Origin: Galaxea fascicularis | Taxonomy: Eukaryota; Cnidaria; Anthozoa; Scleractinia; Euphylliidae | Assembly: GCA_948470475.1 (NCBI GenBank) | Contig: OX419338.1 | Location: forward strand, 3,453,944-3,517,943 | DNA length: 64,000 nt | Reading direction: 5' to 3' | Shown: piece by piece, positions 45,818-59,900 of the stretch | Position numbering within the stretch: position 1 is the first letter of the stretch | How the letters are laid out: the number at the start of each line of letters is the position of its first letter | Made by a program: the position numbers and the translations under genes | The notes under the pieces: model-generated | Seen by the model: only the letters and a program-made list of their open reading frames with translations | The model's database searches: none | Told to the model about the DNA's origin: nothing

Positions 45818-48800
45818 ATGTACGTCCTCGCGTTGTCCAGTCTCTTCTGTTTCATTTGCTACTTTCAAGAAACCTTTCAAAGTGTGGTTAACCCTTTGAA
45901 TCTCAACCAAAATGGGTAAGATACATGTGAGGTCTTTTCAAAGTATTTCAGCTTCACTTATCTATGTTTGTTTTGAAACGGTAAACAAGGTTAATGCATC
46001 TTTGCGATGTTCCAGACAAACTTTGCGTGCAATATTCACTATTGATGCGGTCAGTAGCTTTTCGTCACAAGAGCATACATTGGCATGCACTGTAGGAATA
46101 ATTGGGTCACTTCGTTTTTGGCTCACTCTATTATCAAATCTAAGCATCCTGTGCGAAGTAGAGATTGACGTTTGTAACTAACGTTGCCTCAGACTCTTGC
46201 AGTGATGATCATACCACATTGATCCAAGCAGCCGTATATTTGGAACTGAACCAATTACAAATTGGTCGTTGCCTACTCGAGTTAAACGCAAGTCTAGGGC
46301 CTCCTCAATGAAAATAGCTCCAAAGTATCTCCACTAAACAACACCCTTTCAGTTATTATAATCACTTTCTCTCGTCGACAGTGACGCGCATTAGTGGTAA
46401 ACAACGGAACTCTTAAAACAGAAACTTGTAAGTGATTATTTAGAAAGACGCAAGGAAGAAATAAGGTTTCACTTTCGAAAACGAAAGTGTTTCTTGATAA
46501 TTGTCATTAGAGAAGTCAAATCGCAATTCCTACTTTGATTCAAAGATCTATCCAAACAGAAGGTCTCATTTAACGCAAAAACTCAGTTGTAGATTGAAAT
46601 CGGAAATGAAACCCTTTAAGAAAAATAATTCCGTAAACTTTATCATCCCTGCATGAACAATTTCAGGTATTTGATAGTCTAACATTGGACATTGGATAGT
46701 CTAACATTGGACTATCAAATACCTGAAATTAAAGGACCAAGAAATGAAGGCGGAAGAAACTTCCGGGTTACTTCATTTCAAAAACACTGAAAACAAAGAA
46801 CAACGTTTTTCCCAGTGTATCGGCTCTGCGAGCAGTATGTAGCTATTCAGAAAGATGCCAAACCTGAAGAAAAGCGTCTGTTAAGACTTATCGTGCAAAA
46901 GCGTTCGAGCTACGTTAGTATTAACCAGTGTAGTTTTGCAGAGCCGTACGTCCCAGTATATATGAACCTGAACGAGAAGACGTGACTACGAATCAAAACA
47001 AAATGAAAGTGAAAGCAATTTCAAAAGGAAGAAGTGGGACGGCATTCAGACTGCGAGATACCTTTTGTCTTCTTGTCAATCATGATCAAAGAGCTCGAAA
47101 AATGACTTAATTATTATAACCGAGGGCCACATTTGTGCAACTGACATGATGAAAAAAGCAATCAATTTGATCTTCAATCAAACAAGGAAAGCTCAGTTGT
47201 CTCGTCTATTGGCTGGGTGGATTCCCCGAAAACAGCACCGATTTCGCCGCCTATGAAAAAGGGAAGTTGTGAATTGAATGTTATGGCGCCCTCTAATTTG
47301 CTGTTTTTTTCTAATGCTCTACATGGAAGAATATTGCAATAAACGGATTCTAAGCAACCTCGCAATAAGGTGTGTAGAATGGTAAATTCGAAACTTTGCG
47401 AGACTGCGAGACCATGGTTCAAAATTCGAGACATCAAAAACGTTTCCGAGATTTCGAGACCGAGCCAAACCTTTCCGAAACCCACGTTATTAGAGGTACC
47501 ATTCTATACACCTACAATAATTTGGTTTTATCAACGGAGTTGATAAATGTAAATTGACTACCGTACAGGGATTCTAAAAGCTGATGTTTCAAGCTTTAAC
47601 CCTTCGTCAGAGCGAATCAATAGTTTTGGCTACTGTCTGATGTGACATCGGTTTCAGCTGATCATCAGGAAATGCAACAAGATGCACAAACAAATTTATA
47701 GTGCAAGACCATCAGGATAACTTATTATTTTTGCATATAAATTGTGCTTTCAGGCAGAACGTCTGCTCAAGACAGGCTTACCAGACGGAGACGTATTATG
47801 CAACCATAACAACTGTGGTGTACACGGCTTCAACTACAAGCTGCGGCTGGTGGGGCTGGTCGAGGTGCTCTACTTCACGGTAAGAGACACCGACCTTTAT
47901 CTTAGAAAACGAAACAAAGCGTGTGACATAAAGGAGTAATAACTCTACGTACCCATGATCTTCTAATAAAATATGCATGTATGTATCATACCAGTCCGTG
48001 TATATAATGCCATAAAAATACAGCCAATCAGAATGCAGGAATCCGTTATATATTAGCCTGGTATTCCACCCAATCTTCCCATCTCACACTCAAGACTCAC
48101 TTCAAATTGACTGTATGAGACTACTGTATTGTCTGTAGTACGGTGTATACTTTTTCCAAAATAGCTCCCATTCTAATATTCTTTTGTTTTTGTTCAAATT
48201 AGCCCTTGTTGCCTCGTTCTTAAGAGCAAAATTCAAAGGAATATTTTACCTAGAACGAGGCAACGAGGGCTAATTTAAATAAAAACTAAAGAATATTAAA
48301 ATGGCGGCCATTTTGGGAAAAAGATGCATAAAATAGTTATTGAAAGGCTTTCTCGCGGTGCACAGTGAAACATACTATAAATTACTTGTATTTGCTTTGT
48401 ATTGATTACTCAGGCATCAGATATCAGGGCAAAATACATATGATTTGTGCGGCATTATACGTGATCATAACTAACTGGGATTTGCTTCCCACCCCTTGAG
48501 CCACGTTTCAAAGCTGCGCATGCTCTCTGGTTGTCTAGATATCAAAGGCGAGTTTAGTTTCGGTTTTCGCAAATTTCAATAACCTTAATTTGAAAGCTTT
48601 TGTATTTTTGACTTGACAGAGCCAGAACCGTTTACCGCAGGGTCCAAAGAACACGAAGTGTCAGAGTGACAATCATATCTTGCTGCAGTGGCTGGCAGAA
48701 AATTTACTATTGGCATAGGGAGTGTAGACGAGGTGCGATTCGTGATAAATAATTAGGATTATATTCATTACAAGTATTGTTAGTTTTGCAGAAGAAGAGC

Positions 48801-50843
48801 ATGATATGGAAAAGATATATATGCATGCTCACTGTATTGGTTAAATAAAGAAACAGTTTCCAGTCGAATAGTAATTAAATTTAATACGGTACCTTCACAA
48901 TCTCCTCCTATGTGTACTCTCAAAGTTCTCATGGACGATGAAGTGGTTTGTAGAACTGGAACAAAAGAAGAGTGATGGTTAATTAGGCATGGACAGTTAA
49001 ATGCGCAATCCTGAAACTATAGCACTTTACATTTTGATTTTTATCTGTTTACATGTGATCATTTTAACTGTTATCTTCTTTTTTTTCCAAATCAGCCATA
49101 TGCAGCCAAGGATGTGATTCCAATCGTGGATCCTGTGTAGCACCGAACACTTGCCAGTGTATTACCGGTTGGACGGGTGGCAGCTGTAGGACAGGTATTT
49201 GTCATCTCTTTGTTCTCTCTTTATACATCATTTTGTTGAAATCAGTTAAAAGTTGTAGCCGTTTTTCCATCCTACAGCAGGGTCGTAACGCTTGTGGGTT
49301 TATCTTCACGCAATTCTAATTCCCCTCCTACTCAGTCTTCTTCTTTTTCTTCCTTCCGTGAAGTATTAAGTCGGAAGTCTGAAGTCCCTCAGTTTTGGTT
49401 CTAAACACTTTGGCATTCCATATCTCTGAAAAAGACCTTAAACAATTCATTTTCTTTCAATAGACGTAATTGAATGTAATTCCAACAATGGTGGATGCAA
49501 CCAAGTGTGCACTAATACAGCTGGATCATATCAGTGCAGCTGCAATCCAGGATATACCCAAAGTGGTCATCAGTGCAACGGTATGTTTTTATTATGTTTA
49601 GTCCCTGGCCTTATACTTGACTCTTGGCGTACTCAGTCGTAAGCTCTTTGCTTGCAAGTTCTCCTCCGATACTTTTGGTGATTTCTTATGCCATACAATA
49701 AAGGGTACGTTTGCTTATTGACATGTGTTCTTTTGTATTTAGACATTAATGAGTGCCTGACCATAGTTCCCAGTCCTTGCCGTTGCGGTGTAAGTGGAGA
49801 GCCTTGTGGTGCACATTGTACAAACCTTGTCCCACATTACGCCTGTTCATGCGCAAAAGGATTCCGGTTGAGAAGTGGAGGAACAGTTTGCGACGGTAAC
49901 GTATCCGCAGCTTTACGTTATGTTTTATAAGACAAGACAAATCTTGCGCTGTGTTCGAATGCGTGATGTGACAGTAAACCGTAAACTGTTAATTGGCTCT
50001 TACCAGTAGAGCAACTAACCGCGCTATACATCACCATTTCACAGCCATGTCATTGTTTTCCTCCTTTCAAGCATGCTTGATCATCGTCGTCATAACTGTA
50101 TCGTATAGTCAGATATCAGTCATAGCAATTTTTTCTTGGATAATTCTGACCAATGGAGAAAGGTGCAATAAAGTTAACCCCGCATGACAGTCTGGTGTTC
50201 TCCGGCAACTGAGCAGACCAAGGTTCAAGGTTCAAGGTTCAAGGTTCATTTATTCACACTATTTACATAAAATTAACATAAGAAGAAAAGTATATTTACA
50301 ACACATGATTATTCAATAAGTAATTAGAGTACAGGTTATAAAATGTGTATGGTGGTCAAAGTAGCTAAGGCTTTCTAGTTGACCACCATCTACTTTTAAG
50401 TAAACAAAGAAATGACACTGAGCTTAACTGAGATATAACAGGAAACGTTTGTAGAGCTTAGGACTAATGTACAGAAAAACATTACATGTATATAAATTGA
50501 ACACGTTTGAGATATACTGAACCAAGCGAGAAATCTAAACAGGATGAAGCTTAGCAAAAGGGAAAAAAAACAAAAACAAAAACAAAGGACATACAGACAA
50601 ACAACCAGCAATAACAGCAACAGCAACAAGCAAAGCAAAAAGAAAAGAACAACACATCATCATTAGCAGCAGCAGCAGCGACAACAGAGGCAAAAATATA
50701 AGCAGACAATTATTATTATTATTATTATTTTAAATTCTATTATCATTATTAGATAGTTACATACTATATAATTGACCATTAAACAGAGCATATATTAGGC
50801 GGCACTATTATCATCCCTATCATCAGCATCATCATTATCATCA

Positions 50844-50920
<77 letters not shown>

Positions 50921-53900
50921 ATCATCATCGTCATCATCACCATCATCAGCACCGCCCTCATTAGCAGCACCATCACCATCATCATCACTGCCACGACCAG
51001 CAGCACCGTCACTATCGACATCCTGAAAATCACCATCATTATCACTATTCTGATCATCATCACTATCACCTCAAACAGCAACTACAATAACATGGCATCA
51101 TTTTTGAAGCTTGAAGTTTTTCCATTGATAACTTTGATAAAAATGAAACAAAAGGGTTGAATTGCGGACCCTAAAAATTTTAATGCAGTAAATGCCGTTG
51201 TCGTAAAAGGTATAATTACTGGATTATATATAACTTCTTGTACGTGGTCTTGTCTTGCAGATATCAACGAGTGCAGAGAGACGCCAAATGGAGGATGCCA
51301 ACAAATATGCAGGAATGTTCCAGGGAAGTTCTCCTGTGACTGTTTCCGTGGTTTTCGCAAGATAACGAACAATGACAGCCGATGTGAGGGTGAGAAAGAA
51401 AGACAGTTAGCTCCCCACCTCCTTATCCTCACCCCGCTCCCTCCCCTCCCCCAAACTATTGATCAACAGCTTTTTCGCATACATTACCACAGATGTATCG
51501 TTCACGCACAACAACTTGTGTTGAAAAGTGTTAACACCTTTTCAATTTATGTTACCACAGTTCTCCAGTATAGGCTTGAATGAATAGTTCAAAAACTCTT
51601 GTTTCTTTTTTTTATCTTTTTCGTTGTTAGATATTGACGAGTGTCTATCCAGTAATGGCCTCTGCAGTCATCAATGCATCAACACTGCAGGGTCCTATTA
51701 TTGCCGGTGCAATGCTGGTTATTACCTTGATTCAAATGGACAAACATGTTCAGGTTAGTTGTTATGGAAAAGAAAGGGACATTTTACTGAATTTCAACTA
51801 AACATTGCGTTGGAAAGCTGTTTTGAGCACTCACACGGAGAATCCTTTAGTGACTACTTTACACAGCAGTCCATCGCTAGCGTATCTTATGAAATATATA
51901 ATAAGCGATTTGGCGCTTAGCTTTATAAATCAACAAACATTCCAATCCTGGTGTAACGAAACCTGCCAAGACGACCATTACGTTTCTTTTTTATTTAGAT
52001 TACTATTCAATTGACTGTCAGTGCTTCTAAAAATGAATCAAAACTCAGTTCTGTATAAAATAAAGACCTTTTCTTAGTACTGCCGGGTATGAACGTAGGT
52101 CTAAGTTGTTTAAAATTAATAAAAATAATAAGCAGAAGAAGAAGAAGGAGAAGGAGAGGAAGACGAAATAGCCATTTGATTGACCCCGCCCAGCATTTTC
52201 GTAAAATTATAAGCATCAAATCGCCCTTCCCCTCAACAGCAAGCTCAATATCTTTCTATGCAATTATTGCAAGCGGACTGACGAAAGCGTCGATTGTAAT
52301 TTAGGTGGAATCATTTTATTGAGGGATTGTGGGCTTGTCCAGTGTCCTTCGTTAACTTCAGTGAGCGCGTAGATTTTATGTGAAGAATTTAAACGGTCTT
52401 GTCTCGGTACAAAACGCTGTTCTACGGACAAAGCTGTTATTGGCTAGGAAATAAAGTTACGCTTTTAATCTTTATCTTTATCGGTTTGTAAAGTATTGTG
52501 GTTTTGTTGGTCAAACTGTCAAGCTGATTCTATTACGATTTTGCAGTGATCTTATTTCGGTTGATTTTTACCTAGAGTTTCAAAAAAAAAATTACTACCG
52601 TAAGCTACCCCCGTACAAAAATCATGTAGCTGAGCCAAGCTGTAGCAAAGAATTTGCCAAAGTAAGCAGCTTTGTTTATTCGTTCTGCAGATCGCGATGA
52701 ATGTCTGTTGAGCAGTCATGGTTGCCAGCATCGATGCAATAATTTCCATGGAAGCTTTTTCTGTTCATGCAATACTGGATATGCGCTGAAAAAAGACAAC
52801 AAAACGTGTGCAGGTATTGTGTTTTTGGACCAGTTCTCGTGTACTATAGGGGACACTAACTAGACTGAATTACCTGTACCTCGAAGACAACATGGTTTTT
52901 CGAAACTTCCCTCGTATCTAATAGGCTCTTTTTTTTTTGTTTTAGTTCTTATTTATATAGTAAAGCTATGGCGTTGTGCCATCGAGAGGGGAATCAGTGT
53001 GAAATGTGTCTACACCCTTAATTACCATCAAATCGGAGATTCCGCTCCTCCCGCTTTGGACACGCCTTTATTTGTATGATATTATTACAAGTGTAGCTTT
53101 GACCAAATTGTAGACGTATTTTATTACTGCAGTGAAATATAAGTAAAGTGGCTGACAACTGGAAAATATTATTATAGCGATCAGTCCGCATAGGAAAAAT
53201 CGCTAAACAAAAGTTGTTGTTACGTGTTTTGAAATATGTAAAAATGTTTCCAAAACGCATTAATAATTTGCAAAGGCCGAAAAGAAAAAGTGCCTTTTAA
53301 ACCGTAGACGGCTAAATTTTACGTCCGATTTTTTCCGAAAAAAAAGAGCAAGTAACATTCGACAAATGGATAGATCTTCCACGGGCGTTTTATAAGCCGT
53401 TGCTGAAAAAACTCGCAGTTCGTGTCAGTTTGAAGCACTCTTGCTGTTTATTTATGATGCGGGTATGGCAAGCAAATTTTGGTTATTAGGTAACTAATCA
53501 AATGCCAAGTTTATTGTGTAATGGCAAATCACAGCTTGAACTTAGTCAAAGACAGTCAGATTTGTGGGATTTTTTCAGATGTAAATGAATGCATTCCGGT
53601 CTACGCTGAGAGTTTGAACAGGACTATTATACCGGCTGGCTGTGATCAACTTTGCCACAACACGCCCGGGAATTTCACTTGTAGTTGCAATCAGGGATAC
53701 CGCCTGCTGTACGATGGAAAACGATGCCGAGGTAACTTGAGGTTTCATTAGATAAATCGCATGTTATAATCCAGTAGATGAATCACACCCTCTACCCCAA
53801 CCAATGACAATAAACTGTTCGATCTTCTTTTTGGTGTAACTGGCCATCTGCTGGCATCCTCGTACCTTGTGGCGATATCTCTTCTTTTAAAAGTTTCTGA

Positions 53901-56900
53901 TCACGAACAAAATGTAATGGAAGATACAGACGATATATTTGCGTTGAAATGGCTACGACTGGTTCATGACCATGAATACTAAGCTGTTTAGAACTGAATG
54001 ATATATGCATTGTTCAGAGCACAGTTTGTATTTTCTGTTACACCACAGATATCAACGAGTGCAGCGCAGGAACCCATTCCTGTAAACACATCTGTCATAA
54101 CACTCCTGGCTCATTTGGTTGTTCATGTCTCTATGGTTACAGACTCAAAGCTGACATGAGAAGCTGTGAAGGTAACCACTGTTTATCAGTCTCCTCGACA
54201 GTGTACATGGGTTATAAATCTGGGTAACAGTCAACTCCTATATTATTGACAAAAAGGATATATGGACCACAATACCCTGGAGTAAATGTGTTCCGTTTGA
54301 AACCGTGACCCTGTTTAGGACAATAATAACCTTAAATTCCTATACTGTGCCGGCACAACGCTTTCTATTTCTACCCTACGTAGAAGTGAAAGCGAAAAAA
54401 AAAAATCGCACTAATTCCACGGTGAACCCACTTCGGATTGCTAACATCTTGGCGAGAACGGGTCAAAACACTGATTAGGACAGGCTCGCTTAAAATTATA
54501 TACCCTGCTCACGACAGAGCCGTCAAAAACTATACACTATCCAGCGGTACCATATAGAGGAGTATCCTCTGATATAATAATAATAATAACAGTAGGTTAT
54601 TGTGTTTATTACCTTTCCTTTATTTCATTGTACGGCCTCATAACTTTAGCTTAATCACTACCGTGGATAAATAATGGTAATTGAACTGAGTGGAGTGCAA
54701 TTTGGTCTGAAATCATACGCGTGATTTCAAAATCGAACGAGCGCGCAGCGCGAGTTCGATTTGAAATCACAAGTATGATTTTAGACCAAAATTGCACGAC
54801 ACGAAGTTCAATTACCACTTTATTACACCCATTTTGAAATCACACAGTTTTTTGTCAATATTAATATTTATTTAATGTTCACTTCAGGAAAACCAGTTGA
54901 ATTTTGATATCCTTAAAAAAGGATGTGATTTAGAGCAAAAAATGGTGCAATTTGGGAATGAATTGCACTGTTGAGAGCCAATCAGATTTCATTAATAACG
55001 AGCGATTTCAACATGGGTGTAATAAATGACGTTATTGAATTTGAATTAAATTGAACCCCCCCGCCCCGGTCGTATACGCCATAACTAGGTCAGAAAGCCC
55101 TTGTTTTTTTTTAACCCAGCGGATTTCAGCGGATCATAGGTTCTTAAAAAACGTTTTTAAAGGTATCAATAGAGAGAACTTATGTAGTCCTTCCTCGTCA
55201 ATTCATTTGTTTATTCACTTTGATGGCTTAATTTTACTTTTGAAGACATTTCTTCACACTTGCATGCTTCGCGTTAGTATTGTACGTGTCTTCACTGACT
55301 TGGTGAAGCACGATCATCTTGGGTTGTGTAGCCCTGGCAAGGACTGTTTATGGTGGCTGTATGATTCCTGGGCTCTAACCATTTACCATTGATTAATGTT
55401 GGAAAAGAGCCAATTCTAATAGTGTTATAGGGTTATTAGCAGATGTTTTCCTGAGTTCATGGATTAACTTTTTCTGATTCTCGTGTTGCACCCACGTTCC
55501 ACTCTTCGATAATTTTCTATTCTTAACTGAAACATGACTATGATATCTAACTCACACCACTTTTCCAACTGACTCAAAAGGACTCCCTTGTGAAGTTGTT
55601 GTGACCCCACCCAACGGACGTATGACCTGTAGTGGCTTGGTAACCAATGAGAGTTGCTGGTTTTCGTGCAATGACGGATATGAATTGCTAGGCTCCAAGA
55701 AAAGAAAATGTCTCAATTCTTCAGAATGGGACGGCCAGCAAACATTTTGCAAAGGTAAATTTAGTATGTTACACACAACTGCTGCTTGATGAAGATATGA
55801 TTCAGAATTATACAAAAAATACTAATAGCTACAACTACGCAGATATTTTTACTGGCTAGATAGCAACTAACTCATTTGTATACATGTTTCACTTCATTGG
55901 CATCAGCTATAAAGTAACCGAGATAGTACGCGAGCTCTGATTAGTCAAAAACCTATGGTTTATTGTACCGCGATAAACTCACACAAAACGTGTTACCACT
56001 TACAATTATGTTATAAAAGCAATACACAATGCACCTTATTTTCTATGGGTTTTCCCATAGAAAATGCGGTGTATTGCTTAAATATTCTGAGCGTAAACGA
56101 CAAACAAGCAAGAGTTGAACAGATTGGACGTACTCGAGAAATTAGTACTCACTGAGATTCGATTACAAGGAACGTATGGCTGGGTGGCCGCTAATCATAC
56201 AATTCCTTGAACATTTCACAGCTTCTGAATGTTTATTTCTGTGCCAGTGTTCAACAGATCGGACTAATATTAACGCTGATCATTACCAAATGTCAAATGG
56301 GCTTTTAGGGGCGAACCATTTGACTTTTGAGGGGGGGGGGGGGGGGTTGGAAGATTTTGAAAAAAAAACTCCTGCAGCCTCCCAAACAAGGAAAACAAAT
56401 CCATGCATGGCCAGGTCTACCTTTTTCCCCCTTTTTTCACTGCTTTTCGACTGCAAAAAATATCTGCCATTGAGAAATCTTCCAACCCCCACTTCAAAAG
56501 TCAAATGGTTCGCCCCTCAGCTTATGTTGTTCGTTTGTTTGCGCTTGTTGTTTTATGTGCTACCAAGGCAACAACGACGTCGTTGTTTACACCTTGCCTC
56601 GGTAGCAAACGGCGACGCCGTCAAAGATTCTCTTACTTCTCAGCTAAATACCATTCGATGAATAGGGACACTTCTTGGTAAAAGTACAGTAGGACAGTGA
56701 AAATTTTACGAAAAGCTTAAGTTCAATCAAGAGCCATAATGGGACTTGGTTCAATCAATAACACAAGGTTTTGAAGTCAAAAGAAAGTCGCAAACAGCAG
56801 TACTAATTAATCAAAGAAATAAACCAAAAGTATAAATAAGCATTTAACCCACATTTCATTTTATTTTCTTGGAGTTGAGTGTTTGCACAATATTCAGTAA

Positions 56901-59900
56901 GAATTATTTCTGATGTCATATTACACATTCTTATTTAGTGAAACATTGTCCACGCCTTGTTCCACCTGAAAATGCTCAAGTCTACCTTCCATGTTTCACC
57001 ACGTTTGGCTCCACCTGTACACTTGGCTGCATGGATGGCTACTTAGCGTTTGGCGATAATCAAGCCATTTGCAACGTAACTAATTCAGGCGAGGTTGAGT
57101 GGCACATAGGAAATTTTCATTGTGAAGGTATGTTCATGTGATTTCCTTTGCCAGTGAACAGCATTTGCAATGCTAATTTTGAAGTAACACACATGTTTTG
57201 GCTTTCCAAGATTAGATGCTTCCCTCTCCATGCTTTTCAACATTTGTTTCTTTCTTTACCACCTGCAAGTCATACCAAACATGTTTATTCGCAAGAGAAA
57301 ACTAAGACTGTTGGCTTGCTAGCAACGACCGCAAGTGGATAGATCGGTGTAAAGGACCTCTCAATAACAATGTTCCTTTGCTTCAAAAATGTAAAATAGA
57401 AAGCACATGCCTTTTAAGTTCACGATATGTGCTACAGTTACTAGAGAAACGTACATTTTTTATCCATCTATTCTGTAAGTCTCTTATTGTGGGAATAAAA
57501 TTCAGTTTTTGTCATTTTCTTATCTTATCTCACACAGAAATAAAGATGTGCAAGCCTAATCCCTGTCATCATGGTGGAAAATGTGTTATTGTTAATGCCC
57601 GTCAATTTTCATGTGATTGTCAAAATACGGGATATAAAGGCGATCTTTGTGAAAAAGGCCTTGTCACATTGCCCGATTATCCAAAACTGTTGCCTGGGAA
57701 TCCCTCACAAAAACTTGTGTTGCAAGCAAAACCTGACAATTCCCTGACTGTGACTTTCAACTCAGCCATGAACGTAACCATTCAGCCACAAGAATTGACA
57801 ATTAAGCATCCCTCTTTAAAAGGAGAGTTTCAAGTCACTGGTCATGAGTGTGGGGTTGGAGAGGTGTCTTATGATCTTAAAGGAACGAATAAAGACGACT
57901 TTATGGTTCCAGAAAACAGTATCCTATTTTTCGGTCGGAATATCTCAGGTCAGAAGAGCGTTTACACCAGATTGGGTATGTTAGTGGGTGAACTACCAAT
58001 TGGGACCCACGAAAAAGTGATAAAAAATGACCAGACATGCGATATCAGGATGATGTTTGATTGCGACTCAACTTCATCAAACGGTATTGTCGTCGAGAAC
58101 GGACCTGTCCACATCAGTACATCTGACAACACGACAGTCCCTTTGAGTCTGGTGGGATACAACTTTTCTTCTCCTTACCCTTTACGTAGTGAAATCACGG
58201 AAAGGTTGTTGAGACATGTAGGGGGCAAAGAAGAACTAAGTGCTCATGTCTGCTCTGGTATCCAGCTTACAGCAGGAGATATTATGGAATTCATTCAGAG
58301 AGACGCCTTGCCAACGTCGTTCATGAGATATTATTCTGAACATTTGCCATTGTGGTTAAATGTTAAGGTTAGAGAAGACAATCATTTGTTCGACGTAAAC
58401 AACACAATGGCTAACCTTGTCCAAGCAACAGTCGCCTGCACCTTAAATCCAATCTGCAAGTTTCCAGTCTTGAACAAGTCGGCCGTTGTCTTGTATCAAC
58501 CAACGATGAATTATAACATCTTTCTTGAGAATGAGCACCTCTCTTTGTCAAGCAAGGGTTCATGTTTTGTAATAGACACTTGTGAAAAAGGGGTATTCCT
58601 AGCGTTGCCTCAAACGTCCATCAGTAAAGTTCGTAATGTGAAGCTTATGCAGTATATGGCAGATGGCGGTTGGGAAGTTCTGGTCTCCTCCCTTGGTTTT
58701 ACTGTTCCGAGAAGATACAGCAAAACTTTCAGTACGCTATCAGATGGTCACTTGGCTAAAAATTTCTCGGATTTTCATTACAACGTTTGGTTGAAAGGAA
58801 GTGCAGACATCTCCCTGGGTAACTCCAGCAACTTTTCCGTGAACATGAAGATGAATGGAGAAGCCTTTCTATTTGTGGATAATTTGAATGCGGTAAGTAT
58901 CCTGCTTTGTTGAATTTGCCGTTCACTAGAGGTAAGACAGTGTTGTTAGCTTCATAGTCATTTGACACGCAATATTCTTTCCTTAACTGAACCTGCACAA
59001 GTCCCTTTCATGTAATACTAACCCCCCCTTTTATTCTTTCAGTTGCTGACGGCATATTTTTCTCAGCCGATAATGTGGGTATTCCGTGGATCAGTGGATT
59101 TCAATATCACACTGCGGGCACTTGGCCAAGGATTCACTCTCACATTCCATGAAAATGACATAACTGGCAAAGCGAAGTTTGGAGGTACGTTTCTGACTGT
59201 TTAGCGAACAAAAAAAGCAAAGAAGAAAGAGATCTTATGATGAGATACTCTAGAATATATTATATCAATTCCAATGTATATTTGTCTCCAAAGGATGCAT
59301 GGTAGTTACAAACCAAGGAATTGTTTTTTAGTAAATTTGACATCTTAAGTAGTTACGCCCAAAATACTGAAAATCGTGACTGAGACTTCGACGAAATTGG
59401 GTCCACAACCGCAGGCTTTCAGCGCCGGTAAAATCCTTCAACGTCATCATCATCATTATCATCAAAAGATGTGAAATAGTTGTGGCAAAATACCACATGA
59501 TCGTAGACAATGAACTGTGAGGAAAGTATCTTACGCTTATGGAACTTAACTAAACTCAGAGCAGCTGTACGAGATCACACACTATTCCACACGTACCTAA
59601 CAACTAATCCACGCACTTCTGAGACAGCCACATACACGAAACTTCACGGATCTCTTGGAATTTATTAGTAAGTTCAAGTTATATTTTTGCAGTTTATTAT
59701 TTTAAATGAGGTTTGCTATACCTCAGAAAAATATACACGAGAACCGGCCGAAAAACACCCGATTTTTACGTACAAATAACAAAATCAAAAGCGAAACTAT
59801 AGAAATGAGACTGAACTGAAGATCTTCTTTAAGCCCTGGCCAAACGGACCCGCAAGTAGTCGTAAGTAGCCACAAGCTAAACTTGCGTTGGGTGGCCAAA

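Noticed and set aside
50831..51070. CRISPR-like regular repeats
   Set aside because: The window is animal nuclear DNA, and the repeats are simple trinucleotide/hexanucleotide tracts without spacers.
50779..51081. Methionine/threonine-rich protein on the - strand
   Set aside because: It is a translation of the (ATC/GTC)n microsatellite, with no independent support.
56176..56681. Open frames of 92 and 161 codons between the two sushi exons
   Set aside because: They run through a MITE with perfect 21-bp inverted ends and have no protein similarity.
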